64,000 nt of DNA from Manis javanica. Lineage: Eukaryota; Chordata; Mammalia; Pholidota; Manidae. Shown here piece by piece: positions 1-12,496 of this stretch. Every line of letters starts with the position of its first letter. The first letter of the stretch is position 1. The translations under genes were made by a program, and so were the position numbers. The notes beneath the pieces are model-generated. The model did no database searches. It was not told the origin of the DNA and saw only the letters and a program-made list of their open reading frames with translations. The stretch spans positions 7,812,001 through 7,876,000 of the forward strand of contig NC_133166.1 of the NCBI RefSeq assembly GCF_040802235.1, in the 5' to 3' direction.

Positions 1-1610
1 TTATGCAATATTTCATTTTCCTACATTATATCTTCTGTTTAAAACCATAATCACTTTGAAATCAGGGATTGTTTGGTTGTATCTGCAAATCTCCCTATAA
101 TACATAGTACAGTTTCTTGTAGGTAGGTATCTGCCTTGAAAAGCTTTTCTCTAACTTCCTGAAAACTAGGTGAAGTGATTTTCTTCTTTGCCTTCGCATG
201 TGTTCAAATCACATCATTCCTCATGTCATTCAGAATTTTTCTTTGGCCTCTTTCCTTTATTTCTTTATAATTTAATTGAAGAAGATTTGAAATGTGGTGA
301 TTACCATTTTGTACCCACAACCTAACACAGCACCTAGGAACATAACAGAAGACATTTAGTAAATATTTATAGAATTAATGATTAAATGTAATGCAATGTA
401 ATCCTATGTAAGACTTTTTAAGATGTAAGGTACTCTTTACCATCTGATAATTTTAAAATTTATTCCAATACTCATCTTTTCAGTAAAGTTTTATATCATG
501 ATCAGAGGTGGATCTGTAAGTGAAAAATTATTTGAATGACAGATCAGAAAATTATAAAAAGTAGATTATATCTTAGGTGTCACTTTCTTGAGTCTCCTTA
601 GTTAGTCAGTGAAAACACTGAAGCCCTGCAGTTTAGTGAAATAGTCCATGGCACACTGTTGAGTAAGGACAGGACTAATTTCCTTTTCCATTGCTTGCTC
701 TGTTGTAACACGTAGCTTTTCATTTAGTATTGGATTATCCAATTTGGCCAAAGTAGGGCGAAGTAATTCCAGATTTTTTTTTCCCAGTGGGAGGGGTGCT
801 GCTATGCACTCATGTCTCAGTTACCAAAATGTCAAAAGGATCGGTTTATCCCAGACCAAGATGCCTTTGATACACTCTTGCAGGAAACACTATGATGACT
901 TCTGCAGATACATATTTTTCATATATATGTATATATATGGATTATTGAGATTAAATCTCAAAATAATAATGTTGTTTTAGTTTGAGGAGCTACTAGTTCT
1001 GATTATATTGTCCTCTGATTTTACTGTTTTCATCATAAGCAAATAGCGTTTTTGCATCCCACTCATCTTCCACCAACTTTCTGTAGTCTTAAGAACTTTG
1101 ATAATTGAATTCTTGCGATCATTTTTATAGTTGTCCAGAAAACATTTCCAGATTTTACTGGTATGAATTATAGCCTGTTCCTGGTAAGGCACAATGAGTT
1201 TGTTCTTGCTAACTGCTTCTCTCTTCCAGAAAAGGTTTGCTTTGTTTTTTTCTTCTTATTTCCATTCTTTGCTAATTCCTAACTGCAAATTCCTAAGTCA
1301 CAACTTCTGTGTCCATTTTTCTTTTTCAAAGTCTAAAAAAAAAAATCCTGCCTCTATTTAGCCAGTTCATATAATCTTTATTGCTCTAGGAATTATCTTT
1401 TACAATTTGTTTTAAAAAATTGGATTTGTATTTCCAATGAGATTTAAAGTCAAAAGTTTCTATGACATTGATGTTTCTTGGAATTGCTTTATTGAAGCTA
1501 GAGATACTTTTTTTTTTGAGAGGGCATCTCTCATATTTATTGATCAAATGGTTATTAACAACAATAAAATTTTAACTTTGAGCTTTACATGTAGTCTGTC
1601 AGGGATTTTA
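1..1610. other. Intergenic AT-rich stretch, nothing recognised
   Basis: I see no gene, RNA or well-preserved repeat here. Open frames are short and without family resemblance. A segment near 1434-1465 is shared with 10497-10526 (see findings). Short T-runs and A-runs are the only simple sequence. Confidence 0.5.
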
Positions 1611-1720
1611 TTTTATTTACTCAGACAACATATATTAAACACCTAGTATGTTCCGTACACTGTGCTGGGTACTGGTCATACAGTAGTGCACAAAACAAAC
1701 ATTGAACTAATTATAACGGA
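1611..1720 (+). repeat. Ancient interspersed repeat fragment (L2/MIR-age)
   Basis: The text 'acacctagtatgttccgtac' followed by 'tgtgctgggtactgg' and 'acaaaacaaac' matches the widespread mammalian repeat segment that describes itself as a short AT/GC-mixed block ending in 'gtgcacaaaac'. The exact family is from memory and uncertain. Confidence 0.4.
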
Positions 1721-2890
1721 GATAGCACTAACAAAGAGTACAGATGCTTTTGAAGCACATAAAAGGGGTACTGGAAGGAATATTTGGTCATGTAATGTTT
1801 AGCCAGACATCAGCACATTGAAAAGTAGTCAACGGATGACAAAAACTTGAGAAACACCTGGAGTTACACTTAGCAAATATATAAAGTTTACAAATTGGAC
1901 CAAATAATATAAATAATTACTTAAATTCCTAGAAGACATTACAAAGACAGAAGCCAGTGGAGTTTATTATAGAAAAACTGCAGCTGAAAAGGTTAAGAGA
2001 TGTTAAGTTTTCTGGCAGCTAGCACTCCCCAACACCCACTATGGGTCAGGTTAGGGCAGCAGAAACTGGCTGCCTAACTGGCTCAAGGTACCAAAAAATA
2101 GTGCTCATTACTGGAATAAAGCTGGAGAAAAGCTGACAGAATATCAGCAGTGAAATCCCAAACTCTGACTGTAAACTGCCCAAATACCAGGTTGATAGCT
2201 AGGCTTCACATATAAGGGAGACCCCAGGGGTACAGGCAAAAATACAGTCGGAGATCAGACAGGGATCTATATATAAAAGGCAAAGCTAAGATCAGGTGAG
2301 ATCTGTGTTTGCTACCTTTGAAGCTGAGTGCATTCTCAATTGTGTGTAGTTAAAAAAGCTGAAGTTTTATTTTCTTGATGTATTAGAGGAAGAACCGGAG
2401 GTTGACAAAGCAGCTAAAAACTAGAGAGGAATCTAGAAACAGGGAAACCACAGTTTGACTATGGTATACCCAGGAGTACCACGTGTGTTCATTGTGTTTA
2501 GGCTTGTTAAGTGTCTTAGATTTGTAATTCTCATTGATCTATATTCAATTTTACTGATTTTTTCTTCTCTTAATTTCTTTAAAAGACATTTAGTTATTTA
2601 AAGCTAAAATCACAACATTGTATTTGGCGGTTTATAATGTACATAGATGTAATACATATAGCACACAGATACCATGTAGCAACTCAGGTCTAAAGAAATT
2701 AATAAAGAGCATTAGAGATGGTAAATATGAAAGATATAGTAAACAGAAGGGAACTATCATTAGAGAAATGAAAACAAAACAAACATAAAGCCAACGTAAA
2801 TTCTTGAGAGGAAACTAAGTTTACTAGATGAACTCAGCAGTGGAGTGGATAGCAGATGATAGAATCAGTGTAGAAATGTTTTTCAAGAGA
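1721..2890. other. Unclassified intergenic stretch, possibly old LINE-1 5' part
   Basis: No gene is visible. The A-rich, ORF-poor texture and the position directly before a + strand LINE-1 suggest a decayed LINE-1 5' portion, but I find no diagnostic motif. This is inference. Confidence 0.25.
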
Positions 2891-2899
2891 TTTGGGATA

Positions 2900-3900
2900 T
2901 TTTCAACCAATTTTTCTGTAGTAGTCTATGAAATGCCCCCATGTATATGTGGTCCCAATTGATTTTCAACAAATAATAACTTCTAAGCAAAAGATGCTTG
3001 AATAACACAATTCTACATATAAGAAAATGAACACCTGTCATTACCTGCCACATACAAAAATTCATTTGCCATAAATAACAGACCTAAGAGCAAATGTGAA
3101 ATTATAAACCTTCTAGAACAAAACACAGAAGAAAAACCTTGAAGGCCTGGAATAGGCAGATTTCTTAAATAGAACATTAAAAATAAAAAAACTTTAAATA
3201 TATTAATAATCTTTATAAAAATTCAGCATGTTTTATAAAGACACCTTTAGGAAAATGAAACAGCAAGCCATAGAATGGGAGAAAAATATTAAACTCATGT
3301 AAAAAAGAGCTTGATCCCAAATATATAAAGTACTCTTACACCACAGTAATATTAAGGAAAAAAATAAAGAAAATAACTTGAATGGACACTTTAAGAAAGA
3401 AGATACGTGAATGATATGGGCGGGCAATAAGCATGTGAGAAAACATTCAGCATTATATCCATGATTAGAACTGCTACAAAAAAAGACTGACAATAAAAAG
3501 TGTTAGCATAGTTGTAGAGCCACTGGAACTTTCATACACTAATGGTGAATATTTAAAATGGTATGATGATTTTGGAATAAAATTTATCATTTTTTTGTTG
3601 AAGTAAACCTCCATATACTATATGACCCCACTTATTATATTTCTGGGTATTTATCTAAGATAATCGAAGATAAATGTTCACACAAAGATTCTCCTAGCAG
3701 TTGTATTCATTCTAGCCAAAACTTAGAAGCAAACCAGATATCCATTAACAGGTAATGGATGAAAAATATGTTATACTATACCATGGAATATTACTCATCA
3801 ATGAAAACAAATGAATTATTGATACATGAAAGAGCACTGATGAATCTCAAAAATTTTATGCTGGTCTAAAGAATAAGAGCAATAGAAAACGTGTTGGATG
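2900..3900 (+). mobile_element. Old LINE-1 fragment, 3' part of ORF2, sense
   Basis: The stretch reads like the C-terminal half of L1 ORF2. It has the segment around 'ccatggaatattactca' (3781-3797), the 'aatgaaaacaaatgaattat' region and the following 'gatgaatctcaaaa'. Many stops and frameshifts make it a dead relic. It ends near 3900, just before a second L1 piece begins in mid-ORF2, so these are probably two independent insertions. Confidence 0.7.
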
Positions 3901-3929
3901 ATTAAATGTTTATAACACCCCACAACAGG

Positions 3930-5775
3930 CAAAACTAACATACAGATTTATCCAAGAAATGCAAGTTTGTTTTATCATACAAAGTCAGTCTGTATAATAC
4001 ATCACACTGATAGAATAAACAAAACACGCCACATGGCACATCATATTAGACACAGAAAGAGCATTTGACAAAGCCCAATACCCCACGATGAGAAAATAAA
4101 CACAAAGCAAAGCAAAAAAAATAATCTATCAACAGTTTAGGAATTAAGGGAACTGCCTTAGGTTGACTAAGGGCACCTAAAAACAAACCCACCTATGAAG
4201 CTAACGTCATATGAAACACTGAATGTTCTCTGCCTAACATCAGGACGATGACAGGTTGTCTGATCGAGCCACTTTTAATAAACATTCTATTACAGTATCT
4301 AGTCATGGAAATAAGGAAATGAAATGAAAGGCACACAAATTGTAAAGGGAGAAGGAAAACTATCCCTGTTTTGCAGATGACATGATCATATATAGAAAAT
4401 CTTAGGGATATCCTAAGGAATCCACCTTAAAAACTATTAGTGCTAATAAAGAGTTCAAGAATTGTGCAGGATAAAATATCATTATACAGATATCAATTAA
4501 AATTCCATATAGTAAAAATGAACGATCTGAAAATAAAATGAGTAAAACTCCACTTACTAGTTTCATAAAGATAAAATACTTAGAAATAAATTTTACAAAG
4601 GAAGTGCAACACTTGTGCACTGGATATAATTAAACATTGTTGAAATGAAAGAAAACCTAAATAAATGAAAAGACATTCCATGCTCATGCATCAAAAGAAT
4701 ATATTGTTAAGATTTCAATACTCTCCATATTGGTTTTCAAGTTTAATGTTCTCTCCATCAAAATTCCAATTAGCTTTTTTTAAAGAAACTGACAAGCTAA
4801 TAGTAAAATTCATATAACAATGGAAGGGACCTAGAATAGTCAAGACAGTTTTGGAAAAGAGCCAAACTGGGGGACTCACATATCCTGAATTCAAATCAAG
4901 ATATGTGGTACTGCCATATGGATAGACATATAGATAAATGGACTGGAACTGATAGTCCAGAAATAAACTTATGGGAAATTGATTTCAACAAGTGTGCCAA
5001 GGAAAATTAATAGGGACAGAATGTTCTTTTCAACAAATGGTGTGAAGATGCTGGATATCCACAGGCAAAAGAATAAAGTTGATCCTTTTGTTTACACCAT
5101 ACACAAAATTTAACTCAAATGTATCATAGAACTAAATCTAAGAGTTGATATTATAAAATTCTTAGAAAAAGCAAGTGTAAATCTCCATGACCTTAACTTC
5201 AACAATGTATCATTGATACAAATATCAAAAGCACAAGTGGCAAAAATACATACATACATAAACATACATATATACATGTATTAAAATTTTTTAAATTTTA
5301 AATGTGCTATTAAAATTTTTAAATGTGCTAAAACCAGTCCCTTTATTAGCACTAAGAAAGTGAAAAGACAGCACACAGAAAATATTAGAAAATCATACAT
5401 CTGATAAGGGACTGATACCCAGAAAATATAAAGAACTTTTATAACTCAATAATAAAAAGACAACAAATTCAATTAAAATTGGGCAAAAGTTTTGAATAGA
5501 CATTTTTCCAAAGATGATATACAAATGATAAAGAATCACAGGAAAAGGTACTAAACATTAGGCAAATGCAAATGAGATATCACTTCCCATTCAGTAGTAT
5601 GCCTGTAATAAAGAAGACATAACAATGTGCTGTCAAGGATGCTGAAAAATTGGAATCTTCTCACCTTGCTGGTGGGTATGCAAAGTGGTGTAGTGACTTT
5701 GGAAAATAGTTGAATGGATAATGTTAAATGTAGAGTTACTATATGACCCAGCAATTCCACTTTTGACTTATCGTT
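3930..5775 (+). mobile_element. Old LINE-1 fragment with reverse-transcriptase region, sense
   Basis: This covers the middle and 3' part of L1 ORF2. 'gagcatttgacaaagccc' (about 4060) and the catalytic FADDM-type motif of reverse transcriptase at 4370-4384 are recognisable. An extra T just before that motif breaks the frame, and stops are frequent, so it is inactive. The text stops after the 'gacccagcaattccac' region at about 5760 and appears to resume at about 7287 and again at about 8313, so two later insertions seem to split one element. Confidence 0.8.
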
Positions 5776-7286
5776 AATTTGGGGAATTTCACAATCGTTA
5801 ATACTTCAAATTGTTCTATTCTTTTCTCTCTTTTTCTCCTTCCTGTGTTCACATTACATATATGTTACACACTTGTAATTGTTCTTCAGGTCTTGGATAA
5901 CTAGTTCTCTTTTTCACTTTTTTTTGTATTTGGTAGTCTCTATTGACATTTCTTTAAGCTCACTGATTCACTCTTTGATCATGTCCAGTTTATTGATAAA
6001 CTCATCAAAGGCATTCTTCAGTTTTATTACAGTGTGTTTGATTACTAGCATTTCCTTTTGATACTTTCTTAGAGTTTCTGTCCTTCTGCTTACTTTGCTC
6101 ATCTGTTGTTGATGTTGTCTACTTTATCCACTAGAGCCCTTTGTATTTAATCATAGTTGTTTTAATTTCCTAATCTGATAATTCCAATATCCTTGCTTTA
6201 TCTGAGTCTTGTTCTGATGCTTGCTCTGTCTCTTTAAATTGTGTTTTTTGTCTGTTATTATGCTTTGTAATATTTTTTTTGAAAGCCAAATATAATGTAT
6301 TGGGTAAAAGGAACTGAGTCAAGTAACCTTTAACATGCTTATCTAGCTAAAGGATTAGATGATGTTTACTGTTTGCTGTAGCTGTAGGTGTCTATATCAG
6401 AGGCTAAAATTTTCACAGGTGTCCTTGTTATTATCTCTGGGTTTCCCTAGAGACTTAGTAAATAAAAGCTGAGACATGCAGTTCTTCCACTTGCATTCCC
6501 TGACATGATACAGGAGCTCTGTTGTGGTAAATTGTTGGGGGTGGGTAAGCATTCCCTAGCCTGTGATTGGCTCTCAGTCTTCCAGGGAGCCTGTGCCCCT
6601 GGGCTTTTCAGACAAGTGCTCCTCAGTCCTCCTCACACTTAGTTGAGACAGAAAGGACTAGAGTTGGGTATTTGCCTTCCCCATGTGGAAGGGCATTGCC
6701 GGAGACTCATTCATTCCCTTCCCTTCAGGTCTGTCAGTCTCTGGTAAAATCCCAGTTGGTGGGGCTCTGGCAAACGTTTTTTTTTTTTTTTTGAGGGCAG
6801 ATCTTGTTAAGAACAGAATTCTCTGGGAGTAGTTCAGAAGTGTACTTTTCCCCTTCCCTTGCTGGGAACATGAGGGGATTTTCCATGGTCTTCATTGTAA
6901 GACTTTGGCAGGGCTTCTGGAGGTAAAATTGACAGAAGTGTGGGTGCCACCTTTAAGACTAGGCTATCTTCAATTTCAAACTTGTCCATGCCAGCCTCTG
7001 GCAATTCACTGATTACAGTTCAGGCTTACCTACCCTGATGCTTAGAGATTTCAGCTCATGGTATTCTGCTCCACTAAATTGTGGTTCTCTGTGTCTATTT
7101 GTCTGTATCTCCAGTTTTGGAGGCTTGGTTTGTCATGTGACCTCAGTTCTCCATGAATCCAAAAAAGTTGTTGATTTTCAGTTTGTTCGGCTCTTTTCTT
7201 GTTGTGTGGATGGAAATGATGACTTTCAAACTTTACATGCTGGACTGGAAACCACAAGTCCCACTCTTGTGTGGGAAACACACTAA
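5776..7286 (-). mobile_element. Probable antisense old LINE-1 5'-region insertion
   Basis: The T-rich text resembles the antisense 5' portion of old mammalian L1 (for example 'gataattccaatatccttg' and 'gaaagccaaatataatgtat'). It sits between two parts of the sense L1 that ends at 5775 and resumes at 7287, so it is best read as an insertion. The assignment to L1 is from memory. A poly(T) run of about 16 at 6778-6793 is internal. Confidence 0.5.
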
Positions 7287-7342
7287 GGGTGTATACCCTT
7301 AGAGAAACAAAACATGCCTACACAAAAATTTACACATTAATT
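7287..7342 (+). mobile_element. Short resumed piece of the split sense LINE-1
   Basis: 'tgtataccctta' and 'cctacacaaaaatttacac' continue the L1 ORF2 3' text where 5775 left off, and are continued in turn at 8313 ('taatgtttataacagcatta'). It is stranded between two antisense insertions. Confidence 0.6.
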
Positions 7343-8312
7343 TTTTTATTAAGGTATCATTGATATACACTCTTATGAAGGTTTCACAAGAAAAACAATG
7401 TGGTTATTACATTCACCCTTATTATCAAGTACTCCCCATACCCCATTGCAGTCACTGTCCATCAGTGTAGTAAGATGCAACAGAGTCCCTATTTGTCTTC
7501 TCTGAGCTGCACTGTCTTCCCCTTGACCCCACAAACACCATGTGCACCAGTCATGATACCCTACAATCCCCTTCATCCTCCCTCCCCACCTGCCTTCCCC
7601 CACCCCTCTCCCACTCCTCCCCTTTGGTAACCACTAGTCCCTTCTTGGAGTCTATAGCTATTTTGAGTCTGCTGCTATTTTGTTCCTTCAGTTTTGCTTT
7701 GTTGTTATACTCCATAAATGAGGGAAATCATTTGGTATTTGTCTTCCTATGCCTGGCTTATTTCACTGAGCATAATACCCTCTAGGTCCATCCATGTTGT
7801 TGCAAATGGTAGAGTTTGTTTCTTTCTTATGGCTGAATAGTATTCCATTGTGTATATGTACCACATCTTCTTTATCCATTCATCTACTGATGGACACTTA
7901 GGTTGCTTCCATATCTTGGCTATTGTAAAAAGTGCTGCAATAAATATGGGGGTACATACGTGTTTTTGAATCTGAGAACTTGTATTCTTCGGGTAAATTC
8001 CTGGGAGTGGAATTCCCATGTCAAACGGTATTTCTATTTTTAGTTTTTTGAGGAACCTCCATATTGCTTTCTGCAATGGTTGAACTAGTTTACATTCCTA
8101 CCAGCAGTATAGGAGGGTTCCCCTTTCTCTGCATCCTCAGCAGCATTTGTTGTTTCTGGTCTTTTCGATGTTGGCCATCCTAACTTTTATGAGGTGATGT
8201 CTCATTGTGGTTTTTATTTGCATTTCCCTGATGATTAGTGATATGGAGCATCTTTTCATGTGCCTGTTGGCCATCTGAATTTCTTGTTAGGAGAAGTGTC
8301 TGTTACATTAAT
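7343..8312 (-). mobile_element. Younger LINE-1 3' end, 5'-truncated, antisense
   Basis: A T-run at 7342-7348 is the reversed tail. It is followed by the reversed 3' UTR with a C-rich stretch at 7560-7630, then reversed ORF2. A minus-strand frame at 7747-8076 encodes 109 aa of the ORF2 C-terminal end, with a conserved MEYYSAIRKK block and an ATTWMDLEGIMLSE block. The copy is about 970 bases. The left flank 'acattaat' (7335-7342) recurs at 8305-8312, a probable short or eroded target-site duplication. The insertion splits the older sense L1. Confidence 0.85.
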
Positions 8313-8775
8313 GTTTATAACAGCATTATTCATAATAGTCAAAAAGTGAAAACAATTTAAATGTCCAATAACTATTGAATGAATAAATAAAATGTGGTAT
8401 ATGTATACAGCAGATATTTGGCAATACAAAGGAACTGATATGTGCTACAGCATAGATGAATTTTCATTCATGTTAAGTTAAAGGAGCCTATCCCAAAAGA
8501 CCATATATTATATGATTCCATTTAGATGAAATGTGCAGAGTAGGCAAAAAGCAATCTAGTGTTTGTCTAGGATTACGACTAGGGAGGCTACAGGGAAAGT
8601 GCAAATGGGGAGTAATAGCTTAAGGGTAAGAGGTATGTTTTTGGAGTAATTAAAATGTCCTAAAATTAGAAAATGGAGAGTGTGGCACAACTCTTTGAGC
8701 AAACTAATAGACACTGAATTGTATATATTAAATAGCTGGATTTTATGGTGTGTGAATTATATCCAGTAAAGATGT
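8313..8775 (+). mobile_element. 3' end of the split sense LINE-1
   Basis: This has the L1 ORF2-end/3'-UTR text, including 'cagcattattcataatagtc' and 'aaaatgtggtatatgtata', and a 3'-UTR ending around 'gaattatatccagtaaag'. It is the terminal part of the element interrupted by the 7343-8312 insertion. Confidence 0.75.
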
Positions 8776-8875
8776 AAAACTTGAAAAGTAAAAACAAAAA
8801 ACACACAAAAAACCTTAATGATTCCTGCAGCCAGTAGTAAAGGGAGGATTGACTGCAAAGAGAGGTGAGAAGACT

Positions 8876-9045
8876 TATGAGGGTACTATAAATATCCTAG
8901 AACTATTATCATGGAAATATCTTAACTGTGGTGGTTTTGGCTCCATGGGTATATATATTATCAAAACTTACCTAACTGTAGTATTAAAATAGATCCAGTT
9001 TATGAAACGTAAATTATATGCCAATAAATTTAATTTTTAAAAAGT
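8876..9045 (+). mobile_element. LINE-1 3'-end fragment, sense
   Basis: The text runs from a 'ggtggttttggctccatggg' block to 'gtaaattatatgccaataaa', with a short A-rich tail. This is the usual 3' terminus of old L1M-type elements. It is under 200 bases and non-coding. Confidence 0.6.
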
Positions 9046-9099
9046 CATGCATAGCAGGAAAGAAAAATTGAATATGTTGACAGACATGGATTTTATATC

Positions 9100-9245
9100 A
9101 TGGCATATTTATTCAGTGATCTTATGCAGATTACTTATCCATCCTGGGCTTGTTTTCTCCTCTGTAAAATGGGAATAGTATATACATCACAGATTTATTC
9201 TGATGAGTCATTAAAATAGAACTTTAAAAGTGCCTTTTTTATTTT
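9100..9245 (+). repeat. MIR SINE remnant, sense
   Basis: The 'gattacttatccatcctggg' and 'cctctgtaaaatgggaatag' blocks are the conserved MIR core. No lineage-specific SINE features are present. Confidence 0.7.
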
Positions 9246-9384
9246 ATGCCAGGGACTTATTAATTGCATTTTTTCCCCAAAAGGTCAATTTTTATTTCAG
9301 GACAATTGATTTTTAACCAGTGTCCAAGTAATGCATAAGTTAAGATCTTTAATCAGAGGTTCTATATATGCTGATGAATGTTCA

Positions 9385-9490
9385 GTAGACTTATTGTGGT
9401 GGTCATTTTGCAATATATACAAATATTGAATCATATTGTACACCTGAAACTAATATAATATGTCAGTATATTTCAATTAAAGGAAATCAG
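9385..9490 (+). mobile_element. LINE-1 3'-end fragment, sense
   Basis: 'cattttgcaatatatacaaa' followed by 'cacctgaaactaatataata' and a decayed A-rich tail is the L1MA/L1MB-type 3' terminus. Confidence 0.7.
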
Positions 9491-10639
9491 GGGTTCTAAC
9501 TTAAAATGAAGTGCTTTACTGAGCAAAAACACATAGGATTTCCTAGCCTACCTTCATAAATCTCATATTCTTCATAAAATATGTAATTGAGTTGTTGAAG
9601 CCTTAAACGTGACTTTAGTATCAAGACATTTTTCTATTTCCCATATGACTAATGAATTTCTTAGTGAAAGCAATGATACTGAAACTTAACAGCCACGTTT
9701 GAATAGCACTAATATAAGTTGTTATATTGAAGGATTCATAAATGCTCTAGCTCCTTAGATAGTGAAAGGAGAGAAATGCCCTGCTGGTATCTTTACAGGT
9801 GATAAATATGGGATACCGTGTATATCTTGTATATCACCAAGACAGCAGCCTGTACTTTGGGATCAGTTATTTGCATATACCGTAGAGACTACTGCAAGGT
9901 TCTAGGGTTTCTTGAACTAACTCTCTGAAAATTAGTTTCTGAGATCCAAATGACCTGCAAATAATCAATATCACCTAAGGGCAGGTAATGTTACCTGTCG
10001 CTCTCCTTAGACTTTACTGAAGGAGTTCCTAACTTTTTTGAGTTAGAAACTGACATAAGGAAACTACGGGCTCTTTCCCTGGTAAAAAGTTATTTAGACA
10101 CACTTGAAATTTTTGCTTTACAATTTCAAGAAGTTAATAGACTTTATGAAGCTAATCCATGCCCCACCAGATTAAGAAATGCTGTCATAAAGACAGTTGA
10201 GCATCATTTTCTCCAAAGATAGCCTTTATTTGAAGAAAATTTCTGCTCTGCATTCTTAAATCTATCAGCAGATAAATACATAATAATCCAGAGACAAATA
10301 GGGATTTTTAATGTCTGAGACAATTTCCTTAGTAGGCTACTTTTTTTTTTGATTCAGCTGACTGCATTGCAAAAATTGTGTTGCTTGTGTTTGAAAAAAT
10401 TGTAAAGAGATATCTTAATTTCTGTGGCATGTCATTTTTAAATCCCACTGGTTAGAGAGTTTTTCATTATTTTCAATTTTTGTTTTGTGTTTGTTTCCCA
10501 ATGAGATTTAAAGTCAAGTTTTCTAGGGGACCCAGTGAGTTAAGACAAAACTGTGTTGGAATTCCTGCCATGAGTGTGAAAATATTATAACAATATATTT
10601 ATAAAAATTAAAAAATATTTCACAAGTATTCCTCCAAAG

Positions 10640-10735
10640 ATTTCAATTAAATAATTCACTTAGTCAAGGTATTTTCAGTCCTGAATGTTCTGACCTCTGT
10701 GCTCAATACTGGCCATGCAGTGGTGCACAAGTCAG
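10640..10735 (+). repeat. Ancient interspersed repeat fragment (L2/MIR-age)
   Basis: 'ctgtgctcaatactgg' and 'cagtggtgcacaa' match the same old repeat seen at 1611-1720. The two copies sit about 9 kb apart, each downstream of a shared motif. Confidence 0.35.
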
Positions 10736-11653
10736 GATAGAAGCGTACTGTGAGGGTACTTAAATACCTGTGGTGCTTCTATATAAGTGGGATGAATGGG
10801 AAAGAATCACAGGATGATTTAGAAGCTCATGACAGACTAGAGAAGGATTCATTGGTTAAGGGGTGTTTAACCTGAGATTAAGATGAACATATAGGTTCAA
10901 ACAAGAGGAAACAATGCAATATGTAAGGCAATCTTAAAACATATCAGAAAACATTTTTTAGAAGGGCTCTGTTGAGCTCAGGGTCAAGTTCAGCAGTAGA
11001 CACACCTACTAATTACATCTGTCATTGTCAAATAGAGAAGATTGGTGGCCTGGTCAAAAGGTGTTCTTTTAATATGTTCTGAGTTCAGTAACCTATGAAG
11101 ATATTAAGAGAAATAGGGTCTGTTTGAAAACAAGTCAGAGGTATGTATGGATCCCATGGGAAATCTGGAAAGTGATTCTTCTGTTTAGAAACTTTTACTT
11201 TGCCCAGGTAAATGCAAGCCTTGGAAATAGTTTAAGTAGTTCCAAATCTTTAACTGTGCTCCAAAGAAGCAACTTTAGGAAGGTTCTATGCCAGTTTCAG
11301 AAGTTGGCCAAATTCAGGATTGAGAGAGGATTTGAACTGTCTTCTGATACACAGGATTCTATCATTGTCATCAGAATATCTGTTTGCAATTAGACAACCC
11401 AAAAAGGACTAGCCTTAAACAATAACCCTGATGAAATTTATATGAGAAAACCCTTTCCCAATACTCTGCACTAAGAAGCTAAGAGAACTCCAAAAAGGCA
11501 GTGGTTACATTGCTGTGTACTAACATAATGCAAATCATTATTTCTAGAAAAAAATGGTGCCATGTCAAATAATCCAAAAATGTTTATCTGGGACCATGGA
11601 AGCCATAGCAGGATTGTGGTAAAATTAGAAGAGACTTCACTTGCCTTTAGATA

Positions 11654-11740
11654 CTGAACTGTGTGGACTACAAAAGCAAAGAGAGGCAATTATTAGTAGA
11701 TTTGTTTTAGGAATGAACAAAGTTTAAATCCTGCAGTAGA
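11654..11740 (+). repeat. 87-bp duplicated segment, copy 1
   Basis: This aligns without gaps to 12410-12496 with four differences by eye, so about 95 percent identity. It starts at 'ctgaactgtgtggactac' and ends at 'cctgcagtaga'. Neither copy matches a repeat family I know. Confidence 0.9.
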
Positions 11741-12409
11741 ATTTTTACAAATGAAGCATTTCCTAGGTCCATCCCAGTGTTTCTCAAGTAATATGCATAT
11801 GGAGCATGTCAGCTGTGTGCATTTTACTGCTAAAATGGAAAAATGATCCTTTTCCAGAAAAATTGATCAAATTTTAAATTTATACAAAGTTCTTTTTTTT
11901 TCCATTTTCTATGAATTTTTCTTAAACCATTAGTGTCTGCCATTATATATCAACACTGTACTCAAGTATAAAATGATATCTGATTCAGTACAAAATTACA
12001 TGATTAACTAGTAATTAAAAAATATAATCTTTTATGTTCTTTTTCAAGACATACTATGACCTGGGGGCAGTCTCCCATCTGCACATGATCTCAGGGATAT
12101 GGAGGAAGATTTTGTAGCCTTTGACATTTTTGCCTAGAGTTAATTCCTATGTTCAGCTTAGGAAAATAGAAGCTACATTCTGGGATATTTTATGTCCCTA
12201 AACAACAAATACAGCTTTTTTTGTTCTGCAAGGTTTATAAGGAATTTTCTTGCTTTCTTCCTAATAAATAGCTCACACTGTCCCTTTGTATAAAATCTGA
12301 AGGAGGAGGGTGCCTCCTAGGTAGGCCTGAAGGTGTGATCACTTAGGCAAGCCTGGCCATCTCAGTGCATTGAATAGTATAGCCTTGTCATGCCTTCTGA
12401 TTAAAATTT

Positions 12410-12496
12410 CTGAACTGTGTGGACTACAAAAGGAAAGGGAGGCAATTATTAGTAGATTTGTTTCAGGAATGAACGAAGTTTAAATCCTGCAGTAGA
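12410..12496 (+). repeat. 87-bp duplicated segment, copy 2
   Basis: This is the direct-orientation copy of 11654-11740, with starts 756 bases apart. Similarity stops sharply at both ends. Confidence 0.9.

Noticed and set aside
7747-8076. 109-aa minus-strand frame as a host gene
   Set aside because: It is the C-terminal end of a LINE-1 ORF2 inside a truncated element.
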